Positions 19,588-28,933 of a stretch of 64,000 nucleotides of DNA are shown piece after piece (position 1 is the first letter of the stretch; each line of letters starts with the position of its first letter). This DNA is from Bradyrhizobium campsiandrae (GTDB lineage: Bacteria > Pseudomonadota > Alphaproteobacteria > Rhizobiales > Xanthobacteraceae). The translations under genes were made by a program, and so were the position numbers. Below the pieces are notes generated by a model. It was not told where the DNA came from and did no database searches. It was given only the letters and a program-made list of their open reading frames with translations. The stretch lies in assembly GCF_014529705.1 (NCBI RefSeq), contig NZ_JAANIH010000004.1, positions 124,001 to 188,000 on the forward strand, given 5' to 3'.

Positions 19588-20346
19588 ATGGATCTGACGG
19601 TCACCACCATCCTCATTGCCTTCGCCGGCGTGTTCCTGATCTGCTTCATGAAGGGCGCCTTCGGCGGCGGCTTCTCCATCGTCGGCATTCCGCTGCTGTC
19701 CTTGGTGATGGACCCGGTGACCGCCGGCGGCCTGCTCGCGCCGCTGTTCATCGCGATGGACCTGTTCGCGCTGCGCTACTGGAAGCCGTCGACCTGGTCC
19801 AAGCCCGACCTCGTGCTGCTATTGCCCGGGCTCGTGATCGGCATCGGTGTGGGCTATCTGCTGTTTCGCGTGCTGGACCACCGCGCCGTCGCCATCGTGA
19901 TGGCAGTCGTGACGTTGATCTTCGTCGGCCTGTGGTTCTCTGGCGATCCCAAGGTGATCATTCGCCCGCGTTCGACGCCGAAAGCGGTCGCTGCCGGTCT
20001 CGCCTCGGGTATCACGACCATGGTCGCGCATTCCGGCGGACCGCCGCTGGCGATGTATCTGCTCCCCCTTGGCCTCACCAAGGAGGTCTATGCGGGAACG
20101 ACGAGCCTGTTCTTCACGGTCGGCAATGCCACCAAGGCGGTGCCCTGGCTGCTGCTGACGAGGCCATCAGGCAACGAATGGATTGTGATGGCGATTTGTC
20201 TCCTCGCCATTCCCGCCGGTGTCTGGCTCGGCTGGCGCCTGCACGGGCGGCTCGACCAGCAGCAGATCTTTCGCGCCTGCTACGGCCTGCTGGTGGTGAC
20301 CGCGCTCAAGCTGCTATGGGATGGGGTGTCCGGCTATTTCGCGTGA
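19588..20346 (+). CDS. TauE/SafE family membrane transporter
   Basis: A 252-aa protein with about eight hydrophobic segments. The N-terminal FMKGAFGGGFSIVGIPLLSL and central TTMVAHSGGPPLAMYLLP are the two repeated signature regions of the TauE/SafE (DUF81) family, which moves sulfite, sulfonates or related organic anions across the inner membrane. ATG 19588 follows GGAG at six bases; GTG 19570 would add six residues. No sulfur-metabolism gene lies beside it, so the substrate stays open. It is convergent with the efflux operon at 20.4 kb. Confidence 0.88.
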   Translation: MDLTVTTILIAFAGVFLICFMKGAFGGGFSIVGIPLLSLVMDPVTAGGLLAPLFIAMDLFALRYWKPSTWSKPDLVLLLPGLVIGIGVGYLLFRVLDHRAVAIVMAVVTLIFVGLWFSGDPKVIIRPRSTPKAVAAGLASGITTMVAHSGGPPLAMYLLPLGLTKEVYAGTTSLFFTVGNATKAVPWLLLTRPSGNEWIVMAICLLAIPAGVWLGWRLHGRLDQQQIFRACYGLLVVTALKLLWDGVSGYFA

Positions 20347-20419
20347 ACGCCACTGCGCGACCGGCTTGCAGTTGGATCTACATGCATCTGGTCTGTAGCG
20401 CCCGAAGGTCCGCAACGTC

Positions 20420-21991
20420 TTACTGCGATAGCGACGTGGCCTCGCTCACCTTGATCGCAGCCGCATGCGGATCGGCGAATATACACTCCCGCCAGACCGG
20501 CGTCGTGCATTGTGCCGGCCAGCTGCCGCCGAGCGCCATGAACAAGGCGGCGGTGTCGGACAGGCGGGTGGCTTCGGCCTGGACGCGGGTGATGGCGGCG
20601 TTGAAATAGGCCTGCTGTGCGTTCAGCACCGTCACTTGCGTGATCTGGCCGAGCACGAGCTGCTTCTGCACGATGTCCAGGCTCGCCTTCGCCGCGGTCT
20701 CGGCCTTGATCGCGGCCTGGACGGAGCGGGCATCGGCCTGCAGGGAGCGGAGCGCGTCGGAGACGTTCTGCAGCGCCGTGATGACGGCGGATCGATATTG
20801 CGCCTCGGCCTGGTCGAGCGCGGCTTCCGCGGCCTTCTGCCTGTGATACAGCGTGAGACCGTCGAACAGCGGCTGCGTCGCGCTCGCGGCGACCGTGTAG
20901 AACAGAGTGCCTTGCGTGAACAGCTGCGCGGCCTTGAACGCGCTGCTGCCGGGATTGCCCGACAGCGTCAGGTTCGGCAGCCGCGCCGCGATGGCAACGC
21001 CGATTTGAGCGCTGGCCGAATGCAAATTGGCCTCGGCGGCGCGCACGTCCGGGCGCAGCGCGACCAGCGTGCTCGGCAGGCTCACCGGCAGATTGGCGGG
21101 CAAGGCGAGGTGGCGGAGATCAAATTTTTGCAACACCTCGTCGGCGGAGAATTGCCCGGCGAGCGCGGTGAGGAGATCGCGCTGCACGGCGAGCTGCTTT
21201 TGCAATGGCGGCAGCGTCTGCTCGGCCTGGGCGAGCGCCGTCTCCTGCGTCAGCACGTCGACCTGGGCGGCCTGGCCCGCCTCGAACTGGGTCTTGAGAA
21301 TGCCGAGAATGTCGCGCTCGATCTTGACGATGCGTTCGGTTGCGGCGATCTGGCCGCGCAGCGAGGCTTCCTGGATGGCGGCGGTGACGACGTTGGCGGT
21401 GAGGGTGACGTAGGCGGCCTCGAGCTGGTATTGCGCCTGCTCGGTCTGGGCATCGAGGCTCTCGACCGCGCGCATGTTCTGGCCCCAGATGTCGGGGGTG
21501 AAGCTGATGTTGAGCTGCGCGGTGTGCAGCGTGTAGCGGTTCTGCGGCGAGCTCACCGGATCGGACGTCGCATTGTTGGACGTCTGCTGGTCGGACGGCG
21601 TGTAGTTCACGCCGAGTTGCGGAAAGAACAGGCCGCGCTGCGCCAGCGCGTTGAAATTGGCGACCCGGATCGCGGCCTCCGCCTGCTGCAGCGACGGATT
21701 GCGCTCGACCGAGAGGCGGATCAGTTCGTTCAGCGGCTGTGAGCGGAACGCCGCCCACCACCGCGCCGGGATGTCGGCCCCGCCGAGGAATTGCTGCCGC
21801 GGCACGCGCGGACCTTCGATCGCGACGCCGGGCGAGGCGAGCGGCTCCGGCGTGTAGCGGGAGACGTCGGGCGCCGGCGGCGTTTCGAAGTTCGGGCCGA
21901 CCGCGCAGCTCGCGAGCAGCAGGCTCGCGGCGCTGGCGAGCAGTGATTTGCGGGCCCCTCGATTGATCATCACGCAACGCATCGCAACCAT
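20420..21991 (-). CDS. NodT/CusC-type outer membrane efflux lipoprotein
   Basis: A 523-aa TolC-like channel of an RND tripartite pump. A lipoprotein signal ends in the lipobox LLLASC (about residues 24-29), so the N-terminus should be lipid-anchored. The core holds two OEP repeats with long helices, for example GLFFPQLGVNYTPSD with FTPDIWGQNMRAVESLDAQ, and ARLPNLTLSGNPGSS with FDGLTLYHRQKAAEAALDQA. The C-terminus carries an unusual cysteine-containing tail (TTPVWRECIFADPHAA) that also survives in the fragment at 19.0-19.15 kb. ATG 21991 is one base after the stop of the RND gene, so translation is probably coupled; in-frame ATG 21982 and 21970 are alternatives. Confidence 0.92.
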   Translation of the reverse strand: MVAMRCVMINRGARKSLLASAASLLLASCAVGPNFETPPAPDVSRYTPEPLASPGVAIEGPRVPRQQFLGGADIPARWWAAFRSQPLNELIRLSVERNPSLQQAEAAIRVANFNALAQRGLFFPQLGVNYTPSDQQTSNNATSDPVSSPQNRYTLHTAQLNISFTPDIWGQNMRAVESLDAQTEQAQYQLEAAYVTLTANVVTAAIQEASLRGQIAATERIVKIERDILGILKTQFEAGQAAQVDVLTQETALAQAEQTLPPLQKQLAVQRDLLTALAGQFSADEVLQKFDLRHLALPANLPVSLPSTLVALRPDVRAAEANLHSASAQIGVAIAARLPNLTLSGNPGSSAFKAAQLFTQGTLFYTVAASATQPLFDGLTLYHRQKAAEAALDQAEAQYRSAVITALQNVSDALRSLQADARSVQAAIKAETAAKASLDIVQKQLVLGQITQVTVLNAQQAYFNAAITRVQAEATRLSDTAALFMALGGSWPAQCTTPVWRECIFADPHAAAIKVSEATSLSQ

Positions 21992-21992
21992 C

Positions 21993-24900
21993 CTAATGGG
22001 CCGCTTCGGGCGGCGAGGCGGCCGCGCTGTCCTCGTGTGACGGCGCTCTCTCCCGTGACAGAAAGACCTTGCGCAGGGCCGGTGCGACCACGAGCAGCAG
22101 CAGTGGACCGATGAACATGCCGCCGACCACGACGGTTGCGAGCGGCCGCTGCACCTGGCTGCCGATGCCGTGGGACAGCGCCGCGGGAAACAGGCCGACG
22201 CCGGCGGACAGCGCGGTCATCAGCATCGGCCGCATGCGCTGCTCGGCGCCGTGGAACACCGCCTCCGCGATGCTCATGCCGGAGGCACGCAGCTCGCGGA
22301 AATAGGTGATGTTGAGAATGCCGTCCATGACGGCGACGCCGAACAGCGAGATGAAGCCGATCGCGGCCGAGATGCTGAAATCGAGGTCGGCGAGATAGAG
22401 CGCGATCAGCCCGCCGCCGACCGCGAAGGGAATGCCGGCGAGCGCGAGCAGGCTGTCGCGCACCGAATTGAACAGGCTGTAGAGCAGCACGAAGATCAGC
22501 AGCAGCGTTACCGGCACCACGACCATCAGCCGCGCCTTCGCCGCCTCCAGATTGTCGAACTCGCCGGACCAGACGATGCGGTAGCCGGGCGGAAGCTGCA
22601 CCTTCTCGGCGACGCGGGCTTGCGCCTCCGCCACGGTGCCGCCGAGATCGCGGCCGCGCACGCTGAACTTGATCGGGATGTAGCGCTGGCTGCGTTCGCG
22701 GTAGATGAACAGCGCGCCGGTGTCGAGCGTGATGTCGGCGAGCTCGCTCAAGGGGATGTAGGCGTTGATCCCCGACGGCGTCGCATAGGCGACCTTGAGA
22801 TCGCGCACCGCGTCGATGCTCTCGCGGAACTTCGGATCGAGCCGAACGGCGACGGAAAAACTACGATCGCCCTCCAGAACGTTGGTGGCGATGGTGCCGC
22901 CGAGCGCGGCCTGCACCACCGCAGTGATGTCGCCGGTGTTGAGGCCGTAGCGCGCAGCCTTCTCCCTGACGATCTTGATGTCGAGGTTGGGCTGGCCGAC
23001 CAGGTGGAAGACGCCGAGATCGGCGACGCCGCGCACCTCGCGCATCACGTCCATGATCCTGGTCGCGGTCTGCTCCAGCACGTCGAGATTGGGCCCGATC
23101 ACCTTGACCGAATTGGCGCCCTTCACGCCCGACAGCGCTTCCTCAATGTTGTCCTGGATGTATTGGGAGAAGTTGAAGGTGACGCCGGGCAGCTCCTCGT
23201 CGAACTCCTTCTGCAATGCCTCGGTCAGCTTCTCCTTGGTCAGGCCCTTTGGCCATTCATCGAACGGCTTGATCGGCGCGAACAGCTCGACGTTGGAGAA
23301 GGGCGAGGCGTCGCTGCCATTGTCGGGACGGCCGTGCTGCGAGACCACGGTGATGATCTCGGGGTGGCGGAGCAGGATCTCGCGCATCTTGCGCGTCGCC
23401 TCGGTGCCGGCCTCGAGCGAGATCGTCGGCGGCATCGCCGCGCGAATCCAGAAATTGCCTTCCTCCAGCGCCGGCAGGAATTCGCTGCCGAGCCGGCTTG
23501 CGGCCAGCGTCGAGAGGGCGAGGAAGATGCCGCCGGCGACGAGCGCAAGCTTCACGCGGCCGAGCGCCCAGCGCAGCACCGGCGTGTAGGCCCGGCGCAG
23601 GGCGCGGACGATGGCGGTCTCGGTCTCCTCGATATGCTCAGGCAGCAGCAGGGAGGCGAGCACCGGTGTCACCGTGAAGGTCGCCAGCAGTGCGCCGGCG
23701 AGCGCATAGCCATAGGTGCGGGCCATCGGGCCGAAGATCTGCCCTTCGACGCCCTGCATCGTGAACAGCGGCACGAAGGCGGTCACCGTGATGGCGGCGG
23801 TGAAAAACACGGCCTTGTCGACCTCGAGCGCGCTGACAAAGATCATCCGAAGACGCGCGGTCCAGCGCGCGGCCGACGGCTGGCCGTGGGTGGGGGCGGT
23901 CGGGTCAGTGCCCCAATAGCCCTCGGCGAGATTCTGCAGGACGCGCGCCCGGCTGTCGGCGCTCGATTGGAAGTTTCGAAAAATGTTCTCCATCATGATC
24001 ACGGCGGAATCGACGATGATGCCGAAATCGACCGCGCCGAGCGACAGCAGGTTGGCGTCCTCGCCCTGCAGCACCAGGATGATGATGGCGAAGAACAGCG
24101 CGAAGGGAATGTTGGCGGAGACGATCAGCGCGCTGCGCAGGTCGCCGAGAAACACCCACTGGATCACGAACACCAAGAGACAGCCGAACACGAGATTGTG
24201 CAGCACGGTATGCGTGGTGACGCCGACCAGCGAGGAGCGGTCGTAATAGGGCACGACCTTGACGCCCGGCGGCAGCGTGCCGTCGCTGTTGATCCTGGCG
24301 ACCTCCTCCTCGACCTTGGGAATGATCTCGTTGGTGTGCTGGGTGCGACCCATCACGACGATGGCGGCGGCGATGTCGTCCTGCTTATCCTTGCCGGCGA
24401 TGCCGAGCCGCGGCACGAAGCCGACCGAGACCTTGGCGACGTCCTTGATCTGGATCGGCAGCCCGTTCGACTGGGTCAGCACGATGTTCTCGATGTCGCT
24501 GACCTTGTAGCCCTTGGTGACGTCGTCGGCGCCGCCGGAATCGATCAGGCCGATGCCGCGGATGTTGACCGATTGCTGGCCGATCGAGATCTCGCGGCCG
24601 CCGACATTGACATTGGCGTTGCCGAGCGCGGTGACGAGCTGCGGCACGGTGACGTTGTAGACTTCGAGCTTCTGCAGGTCGGCATCGACCTTGAACTGTT
24701 TCGTGGTGCCGCCCCAGGAATTGATCTGCACCACGCCCGGCAGCGTCATCAGGCGGCGGGCGACGACGTAGTCCTGCAGCGTGCGGAGGTTGGTGAGCCC
24801 GAAATTCGGCGGGCCGACCAGCTGGTAGCGGTAGATCTCGCCGACCAGGCTCGACTGCTGGATCGTCGGGACCTGGTTGCCCGGCAGGGTGATGTTCTGC

Positions 24901-25244
24901 TGGATGCTGTTGGCCGCCTGCGTCAGCGCGAAATAATAGTCGATGCCGTAGCGGAAGGTGACGCGGACGAAGGAGAGGCCATAGAACGAGGTCGAGCGGA
25001 TATTGACCACGCCCGGCGTCGGGTAGAGCCCGACCTCCATCGGGATGGTGTAGTACTTCTCCATCTCTTCCGCCGACAGCCCAGGCGCCTGCGCGGTGAT
25101 CTCCAGGATCACGGGCGCCGGATTGGGATAAGCCTCGATGTTCAGCTTGCCGAAGGCGGCAAGGCCCGCCGCGCAGAACACGACGAGGCCGAGCACGATG
25201 ATCGCGCTGCGGGTCAGGCCGAAGGTGAGGATGCTCTTGACCAC
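21993..25244 (-). CDS. HME-family RND efflux transporter (CzcA/CusA-like)
   Basis: A 1083-aa inner membrane proton-driven pump with the RND layout: TM1, large periplasmic loop, TM2-6, cytoplasmic linker, second loop, TM8-12. The TM4 proton-relay motif DFGIIVDSAVIMMEN at 406-420 supplies D406, D412 and E419, the trio of heavy-metal efflux (CzcA) proteins rather than of drug pumps. The cytosolic insert at about 436-465 (GTDPTAPTHGQPS) is low in similarity to known members. The metal cannot be assigned, and I did not locate the CusA methionine triad. It is the middle gene of an adaptor-pump-channel operon facing away from a two-component system. Confidence 0.93.
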   Translation of the reverse strand: MVKSILTFGLTRSAIIVLGLVVFCAAGLAAFGKLNIEAYPNPAPVILEITAQAPGLSAEEMEKYYTIPMEVGLYPTPGVVNIRSTSFYGLSFVRVTFRYGIDYYFALTQAANSIQQNITLPGNQVPTIQQSSLVGEIYRYQLVGPPNFGLTNLRTLQDYVVARRLMTLPGVVQINSWGGTTKQFKVDADLQKLEVYNVTVPQLVTALGNANVNVGGREISIGQQSVNIRGIGLIDSGGADDVTKGYKVSDIENIVLTQSNGLPIQIKDVAKVSVGFVPRLGIAGKDKQDDIAAAIVVMGRTQHTNEIIPKVEEEVARINSDGTLPPGVKVVPYYDRSSLVGVTTHTVLHNLVFGCLLVFVIQWVFLGDLRSALIVSANIPFALFFAIIILVLQGEDANLLSLGAVDFGIIVDSAVIMMENIFRNFQSSADSRARVLQNLAEGYWGTDPTAPTHGQPSAARWTARLRMIFVSALEVDKAVFFTAAITVTAFVPLFTMQGVEGQIFGPMARTYGYALAGALLATFTVTPVLASLLLPEHIEETETAIVRALRRAYTPVLRWALGRVKLALVAGGIFLALSTLAASRLGSEFLPALEEGNFWIRAAMPPTISLEAGTEATRKMREILLRHPEIITVVSQHGRPDNGSDASPFSNVELFAPIKPFDEWPKGLTKEKLTEALQKEFDEELPGVTFNFSQYIQDNIEEALSGVKGANSVKVIGPNLDVLEQTATRIMDVMREVRGVADLGVFHLVGQPNLDIKIVREKAARYGLNTGDITAVVQAALGGTIATNVLEGDRSFSVAVRLDPKFRESIDAVRDLKVAYATPSGINAYIPLSELADITLDTGALFIYRERSQRYIPIKFSVRGRDLGGTVAEAQARVAEKVQLPPGYRIVWSGEFDNLEAAKARLMVVVPVTLLLIFVLLYSLFNSVRDSLLALAGIPFAVGGGLIALYLADLDFSISAAIGFISLFGVAVMDGILNITYFRELRASGMSIAEAVFHGAEQRMRPMLMTALSAGVGLFPAALSHGIGSQVQRPLATVVVGGMFIGPLLLLVVAPALRKVFLSRERAPSHEDSAAASPPEAAH

Positions 25245-25290
25245 GATCTCTTGACTCAGGGCCGGCGCGCCGGATCACGTGACGCCACGG

Positions 25291-26490
25291 TCAGCCCGTG
25301 ACCGCAGTGGCGAATTTGTTCGAGAGGAAGATCGCACCGCTCGCGGCCACGAGCTCGCCCGGCGCAAGCCCGTCGAGGATCTGGTACCAGCCGTCCTGCG
25401 CAATGCCGACCGAGACGCTGCGCCGCGCGAAGCGGTGGCGGTCGGCCGTCACCCACACCGTCATGCTGCCGTCGCCCTCGCGCACCACGGCATCGACGGG
25501 AACGGCGACCGACTGTTTGGGTCCTCCGGTCTCGATCGCGAAGCCGGCGAGCATGCCGGCGCGCAGCTTGTGCGCGGGATCGTCGATCACCGAACGCACC
25601 AGCTGGCGGTGCGTGGTGGAATCGATGTTCAGGCCCAGCGTCGTGACGTGGCCGCGAAAGACCTCGCCGGGATAAGCGGGGACGCTGACGGCGACGGATT
25701 GGCCGAGGTGGTAGGCCGGTGCGTCGGTCTCGACCACGTTGGCGACCATCCACATGGTCGAGAGGTCCGCGAGCGAGTAGGGCGCCGGCGCATTGCCGGG
25801 CTGCACATAGAGGCCGGGCGCGGCGTTGCGCGTGACGATCTGGCCCGAGATCGGGCTCGGCACGATCAGGATGGAATCGACCTTGCGATCGGCGACGATG
25901 CGGTCGATCTCCTCGTCGGTCTTGCCGAAGATGCGCACGGCGTTGCGCGCGGCCTTGTAATTGCCCTCCGCGGTCTGCTGGTCGGACGTAGCCTGATCGA
26001 CGTCCTTCTGCGCGCCGCCGCCGGTCTTCAGCAACTGCCTGACGCGCGTCAGCGTGCGGCTTTGCAGCTCCAGCACGCCTGCACTCGCCAGCAGCGTGGA
26101 TTCGGCCTGGAGCAGGTCCGGGCTGTCGATGGTGAACAGCGTCGCGCCCTTGGTGACCGTGTCCCCGACGTTGAAGAACGTGTCGACGATCTTGCCGGGG
26201 TTGGGAGTGAACACCTGCACCAGCATGTTCTGGTTGAAGTCGATCGAGCCGACCGCCTGCTTGACGATGCGGAAGGCGCGCGCCTCGGCCGGCTGGATCT
26301 TGAGCGCGCCGGCCTGCTTGTCCGTCATGGTGATGGTCTGCTGCGCGATATCGACATCGCCCACCGCCGCCGGCTGCTCCGCCTTGGCGGAGCGTACCTC
26401 GCCGGTATGCGTCAGGAGCCAGGCACCGCCGGCAATCATTGCGGCGGCGATGCTGGCCGTCATGCCGGCAAGCTTGATGCGAAATGCCAT
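25291..26490 (-). CDS. RND efflux periplasmic adaptor (CzcB/HlyD family)
   Basis: A roughly 400-aa membrane fusion protein. An N-terminal signal anchor (about 7-28) leads into a barrel-sandwich hybrid (FNQNMLVQVFTPNPGKIVDTFFNVGD), a helical hairpin (LLQAESTLLASAGVLELQSR), the second lipoyl half (VPSPISGQIVTRNAAPGLYVQPG), a beta-barrel (MWMVANVVETDAPAYHLGQ) and the membrane-proximal domain. It would link the RND pump to the outer membrane channel. No His-rich CzcB-type metal tail is visible. ATG 26490 is placed before the anchor; ATG 26529 in the same frame would add 13 residues. First gene of the operon. Confidence 0.9.
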   Translation of the reverse strand: MAFRIKLAGMTASIAAAMIAGGAWLLTHTGEVRSAKAEQPAAVGDVDIAQQTITMTDKQAGALKIQPAEARAFRIVKQAVGSIDFNQNMLVQVFTPNPGKIVDTFFNVGDTVTKGATLFTIDSPDLLQAESTLLASAGVLELQSRTLTRVRQLLKTGGGAQKDVDQATSDQQTAEGNYKAARNAVRIFGKTDEEIDRIVADRKVDSILIVPSPISGQIVTRNAAPGLYVQPGNAPAPYSLADLSTMWMVANVVETDAPAYHLGQSVAVSVPAYPGEVFRGHVTTLGLNIDSTTHRQLVRSVIDDPAHKLRAGMLAGFAIETGGPKQSVAVPVDAVVREGDGSMTVWVTADRHRFARRSVSVGIAQDGWYQILDGLAPGELVAASGAIFLSNKFATAVTG

Positions 26491-26753
26491 CACTGTTGCT
26501 GCCCTGATCTGATCGTGTCGAATAGGCATGCGCGTGATCTTGCGGTCGCCGAGCGCCGTGGGGCGGTGCGATGGTCGCGCGAAGACGGAATGCTGTTACC
26601 AGCCCTCGCTGACGCTCACCTTACGGGTCGGCCGGCGCGCGTTAACCTCGCAAGTGCCATTTTTCGCTGGCCCAATCGGCCGAATGGTGGGAGAGATCGG
26701 CAATCACGGCGCGTGCCGTGAGATTCGGAAATGACGTAAGTCAGGTTGATGCA
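26491..26753. promoter_or_regulatory. Divergent promoter region, efflux operon and two-component system
   Basis: This 263-bp gap separates the divergently read adaptor gene and response-regulator gene. In such pairs the response regulator usually binds here. I did not find a clear direct-repeat OmpR-type operator by eye. Confidence 0.4.
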
Positions 26754-27428
26754 ATGCGCCTTCTGATCGTCGAGGACAATGCCGAGCTGTCGCGGCTCGT
26801 CGCCAACGGCCTGGCGGCGGCCGGCTATGAGAGCGACATCGTCAGCACCGCGGGCGAGGCGCGCGAGGCGGTGCACAATGTCAGCTATGCCGCCATGATC
26901 CTCGACCTCGGCCTGCCCGACGGCGACGGCCTGTCGGTGCTGCGCGAGCTGCGGCGGCAGATGGAGCCGCTGCCGGTGCTGGTGCTGACCGCGCGGGGCG
27001 GGGTGCAGGATCGCGTCAGCGGCCTGCGCAGCGGCGCCGACGATTACCTCGCAAAGCCGTTCGCGACGGAGGAGCTGGTGGCCCGGCTGGAGGCGATCCT
27101 GCGCCGCCCCGGCCAGCTGCTCGGCCGTTCGCTGCGGCTCGCCAATCTCGTCTACGACACCGAGAGCCGCCAGATCTTCGTCGACGACAAGCCGCGGATC
27201 ATATCCTCGCGCGAGACCTCGGTGCTGGAGATCCTGCTGCGGCGGCAGGGTCGCGTGGTGCCGAAGAAGAACGTCGAAGATCACATCTTCGGGCTGGAGG
27301 GCGAGGTCGCCTCCAATGCGGTCGAGGTCTACGTCTCCCGGCTGCGCAAGCAGCTCGCCGAGCACGGCGCCAAGGTGGTGATTCACACCATCCGCGGCGT
27401 CGGCTACATGATGGCCGAGGAGAAATAG
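26754..27428 (+). CDS. OmpR-family response regulator
   Basis: A 224-aa regulator. The receiver domain (1-115) has the acidic pocket (E8, D9 in VEDNAE), phospho-acceptor D51 in ILDLGLPDGDG, the switch Thr in VLTARGG and the conserved Lys in DDYLAKPF. The C-terminal winged helix (about 125-220) ends with YVSRLRKQL and TIRGVGYMM. ATG 26754 begins at the first beta strand; GTG 26718 is less likely. It is followed after one base by its sensor kinase and is divergent from the RND operon, so regulation of metal efflux is the likely role. Confidence 0.93.
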   Translation: MRLLIVEDNAELSRLVANGLAAAGYESDIVSTAGEAREAVHNVSYAAMILDLGLPDGDGLSVLRELRRQMEPLPVLVLTARGGVQDRVSGLRSGADDYLAKPFATEELVARLEAILRRPGQLLGRSLRLANLVYDTESRQIFVDDKPRIISSRETSVLEILLRRQGRVVPKKNVEDHIFGLEGEVASNAVEVYVSRLRKQLAEHGAKVVIHTIRGVGYMMAEEK

Positions 27429-27429
27429 C

Positions 27430-28782
27430 GTGGCCGGGCTCGGATCCCAGGCCGGATCCAAAGTCCGGTCGCCCTCGTTCAAATCGCTGATCTCGCGCAT
27501 CGTGTTCCTGCACATCATCGCGGTCGCGGTGGTTGCGATCTTCCTGCCGCTGGTCCTGTTCTGGCTGTTGAGCTCCGAGATCGACCAGCTGCACCGGGCC
27601 GCGATGCGGGCCCAGGCCGAGACGCTGGCCGAGCGCATCGCAGTCCAGCCGGACGGCAAGGTGACGTTCAATCTGCCCGACAGCCTTCGCGGCCTCTATT
27701 CGGAGGCCTATGGCCGCTACCAGTACGACATTCGCAATGAAGACGGGCGCCTGCTGTTCTCGTCGCACAAGAAGACCGGCGGCGTTGAATCGCAGTCGAT
27801 TTCCGGGGCCGACGTGACCCAGACGATCGGCGACACCACCTTTCGCATTCAAGTCGCCGAAGACCTGTCGCACCGCGACGTCATCACCGACGACATCGTC
27901 TCCAATTTCTTCCGCCGCGTCGGGTGGATCACCATTCCCATTCTGCTGGTGCTGCTCGCCATCGACATCATCATCTTCCGCCGCGCGATCGCACCGTTGT
28001 GGAAGGCCTCGGAGAAGGCGAGCAATATCGGCCCTGCTCGCACCGACATTCGCCTGCCGACGGAGCAGATCCCGCGCGAGATCGTGCCGCTCGTCACCGC
28101 CGTCAACCAGGCGCTGGATCGTCTCGAGGACGGCTTTCGCGTGCAACGCCAGTTTACCGCCGATGCCGCGCATCAGCTGCGCACGCCGCTGGCGATCCTG
28201 CGCACGCGGGTCGAGACGCTCGGTGACAATGCGGTACGGCAGGCGCTGCATGACGACATCGAGGGCATGAGCCGGATCGTCGCCCAGCTGCTGGAGATCG
28301 CCGAGCTCGACACGCTGGTGCTCGATCCCGGCGAGACCGCCGATCTGCGCGCCGTCTGCGTCGAGGTGGTCGGTTCGATCGCGCCGCTCGCAATCGCGCA
28401 GCACAAGGACATCGCGCTCAAGGGCGCCGATGCGCCGGTGATGATCCACGGCAATTTCGAGATGCTCCAGCGCGCGATCTTCAACCTCGCCGAAAACGCC
28501 ATCAAGTTCACCGCCAAGGACACTTCCGTCGATGTCGAGGTTGGCGAGGATGGTTCGGTGCGCGTGCGCGATTGCGGTCCCGGCGTGACCGAGGCCGAAC
28601 GCGAGCTGATCTTCCAGCGCTTCTGGCGCCGCGACCGCCAGCGCAGCGACGGCGCGGGCCTTGGCCTTTCGATCGTGCGCGGCGTCGCCGACGATCACGA
28701 CGCCACCGTTGCGGTCGACAATCTGCCCGGCGGCGGCGCCGAGTTCACGCTGCGATTCAGGCTGGCGGAAGCGGAGGCCTGA
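27430..28782 (+). CDS. Sensor histidine kinase (QseC/TctE-like)
   Basis: A 450-aa membrane kinase. TM1 (about 23-47) and TM2 (about 166-184) flank a periplasmic domain of roughly 118 residues, the presumed signal-sensing part. A HAMP-like linker leads to the H-box FTADAAHQLRTPLAILRTR with phospho-acceptor H248. The ATPase domain has NLAENAIKFT (N box), VRDCGPGV (G1), FWRRDR (F) and GAGLGLSIVRG (G2). The start is GTG 27430, one base after the regulator's stop codon, so translation is coupled. No metal-binding Cys/His cluster is evident in the sensor domain. Confidence 0.92.
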   Translation: MAGLGSQAGSKVRSPSFKSLISRIVFLHIIAVAVVAIFLPLVLFWLLSSEIDQLHRAAMRAQAETLAERIAVQPDGKVTFNLPDSLRGLYSEAYGRYQYDIRNEDGRLLFSSHKKTGGVESQSISGADVTQTIGDTTFRIQVAEDLSHRDVITDDIVSNFFRRVGWITIPILLVLLAIDIIIFRRAIAPLWKASEKASNIGPARTDIRLPTEQIPREIVPLVTAVNQALDRLEDGFRVQRQFTADAAHQLRTPLAILRTRVETLGDNAVRQALHDDIEGMSRIVAQLLEIAELDTLVLDPGETADLRAVCVEVVGSIAPLAIAQHKDIALKGADAPVMIHGNFEMLQRAIFNLAENAIKFTAKDTSVDVEVGEDGSVRVRDCGPGVTEAERELIFQRFWRRDRQRSDGAGLGLSIVRGVADDHDATVAVDNLPGGGAEFTLRFRLAEAEA

Positions 28783-28876
28783 GCCTGATCGCGGAGACGA
28801 CGCCTGGAAACACCGGGCGCGTGAGGCTCTCACATTTCAAGCGATAATCCCGTCTTCACATGGTTAACATAATTTG

Positions 28877-28892
28877 ATGTTACTTATAACAT
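28877..28892. promoter_or_regulatory. Inverted repeat in the promoter region of the second PEP-CTERM gene
   Basis: ATGTTA-N4-TAACAT is a perfect 6+6 bp palindrome in an AT-rich stretch about 45 bp upstream of the likely TTG start at 28934. Its position suits an operator; the protein that would bind is unknown. Confidence 0.4.
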
Positions 28893-28933
28893 GCAACTTG
28901 TGATGTTCCCTGTTGGTGATTGGGAGAAGTTTG

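Noticed and set aside
22170..25301. A 1043-aa plus-strand open frame
   Set aside because: It is antisense to the RND pump over its full length, charged and low in hydrophobic order, the usual shadow of a high-GC gene.
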